A DNA stretch of 7,495 nt from an uncultured Pirellula sp. GTDB taxonomy: Bacteria; Planctomycetota; Planctomycetia; Pirellulales; Pirellulaceae. The notes under the pieces are model-generated. The model saw nothing but the letters and a program-made list of their open reading frames with translations, did no database searches and was not told where the DNA came from. The DNA lies in contig CAITIF010000144.1 of assembly GCA_903892365.1 (NCBI GenBank), positions 1 through 7,495 on the forward strand. The letters are read 5' to 3'. Of this stretch, positions 7,268 to 7,495 are shown one piece after another; position 1 is the stretch's first letter, and the number at the start of each line of letters is the position of its first letter. The position numbers and the translations under genes were made by a program.

Positions 7268-7495
7268 TTAGCTCCAATTAAAAAGCTCTAACTTTTTCTG
7301 GGAGCGGATGACCACTTGCCCATTGGCAACTGCAACGTGAGCCCAAGCTTCGTCTTCGCTGACCCTTCGTTCTGAGAGCAGTTGAAATTCAGCTGGATTG
7401 TGTGCAATCAGGCGAAGCTTTCCGTTTTGGTCTAGGGCAAGGATCTTGGAACCATTAGAGACCATGCTCCAGTATTCGCCAAAAGGTTTTGTTAC
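7268..7495 (-). CDS. C-terminal end of a PQQ-like beta-propeller protein (5' partial)
   Basis: The frame is open to the right edge, so only the last 75 residues are visible, ending in LELFNWS before TAA. The pattern FGEYWSMVSNGSKILALDQNGKL is typical of the last blades of PQQ-binding-like beta-propeller proteins common in Planctomycetes: a strand with ILALD, then a Gly turn and a second strand (KLRLIAHNP), followed by EDEAWAHVAVANGQVVIRS, a closing blade. These proteins are usually exported; whether this one binds PQQ or is only a scaffold cannot be judged from the fragment. The ATG at 7465 is internal, because homologous sequence continues upstream of it. Confidence 0.8.
   Translation of the reverse strand, partial: VTKPFGEYWSMVSNGSKILALDQNGKLRLIAHNPAEFQLLSERRVSEDEAWAHVAVANGQVVIRSQKKLELFNWS

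Overview
The window looks like chromosome from a planctomycete, most likely the Pirellula/Rhodopirellula side of the phylum. The evidence is the protein content. There is a very large PVC-type heme-binding CxxCH protein (SGNH remnant, beta-propeller dehydrogenase, helical repeats, cytochrome c), a BBP7-family outer-membrane beta-barrel protein, and the end of a PQQ-like beta-propeller protein. These families are typical of Planctomycetes and Verrucomicrobia. Base composition is close to 50% GC by eye. The taxon is inferred from families, not from a marker gene.

Layout: bases 2-2803 (+) hold the 5'-truncated PVC-type dehydrogenase/cytochrome. An 84-base gap follows, with a hairpin that contains the only good ribosome-binding site. 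Bases 2888-4951 (+) encode a membrane protein of about 12-13 helices fused to a spermidine-synthase-like domain. A convergent gap (4952-5096) contains a strong rho-independent terminator serving the leftward gene. Bases 5097-6494 (-) encode the BBP7 beta-barrel protein, with a signal peptide and an unusual Met- and Cys-rich N-terminal stretch. A 294-base gap with small hairpins and a dyad follows. Bases 6789-7217 (-) encode a membrane-anchored thioredoxin. The C-terminal end of a PQQ-like propeller protein (7268-7495, -) runs off the right edge.

The window has two rightward genes facing three leftward genes. Four of the five products are predicted to be exported or membrane-bound, and the fifth (the PQQ-like propeller fragment) belongs to a family that is usually exported. 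The first gene should oxidise a sugar or other polyol-like substrate in the periplasm and pass electrons to its own heme. The leftward set combines a propeller protein, a thiol-redox protein and a Cys-rich outer-membrane protein; a functional link among them is possible but not shown. I see no mobile element, CRISPR array, tRNA, rRNA or defence system, and no clearly new multi-gene system. The most unusual points are residue-level: a lost catalytic His in the SGNH remnant, a Lys at the buried-acid position of the thioredoxin, a non-standard catalytic motif in the spermidine-synthase-like domain, and the Met/Cys-rich segment of the BBP7 protein.
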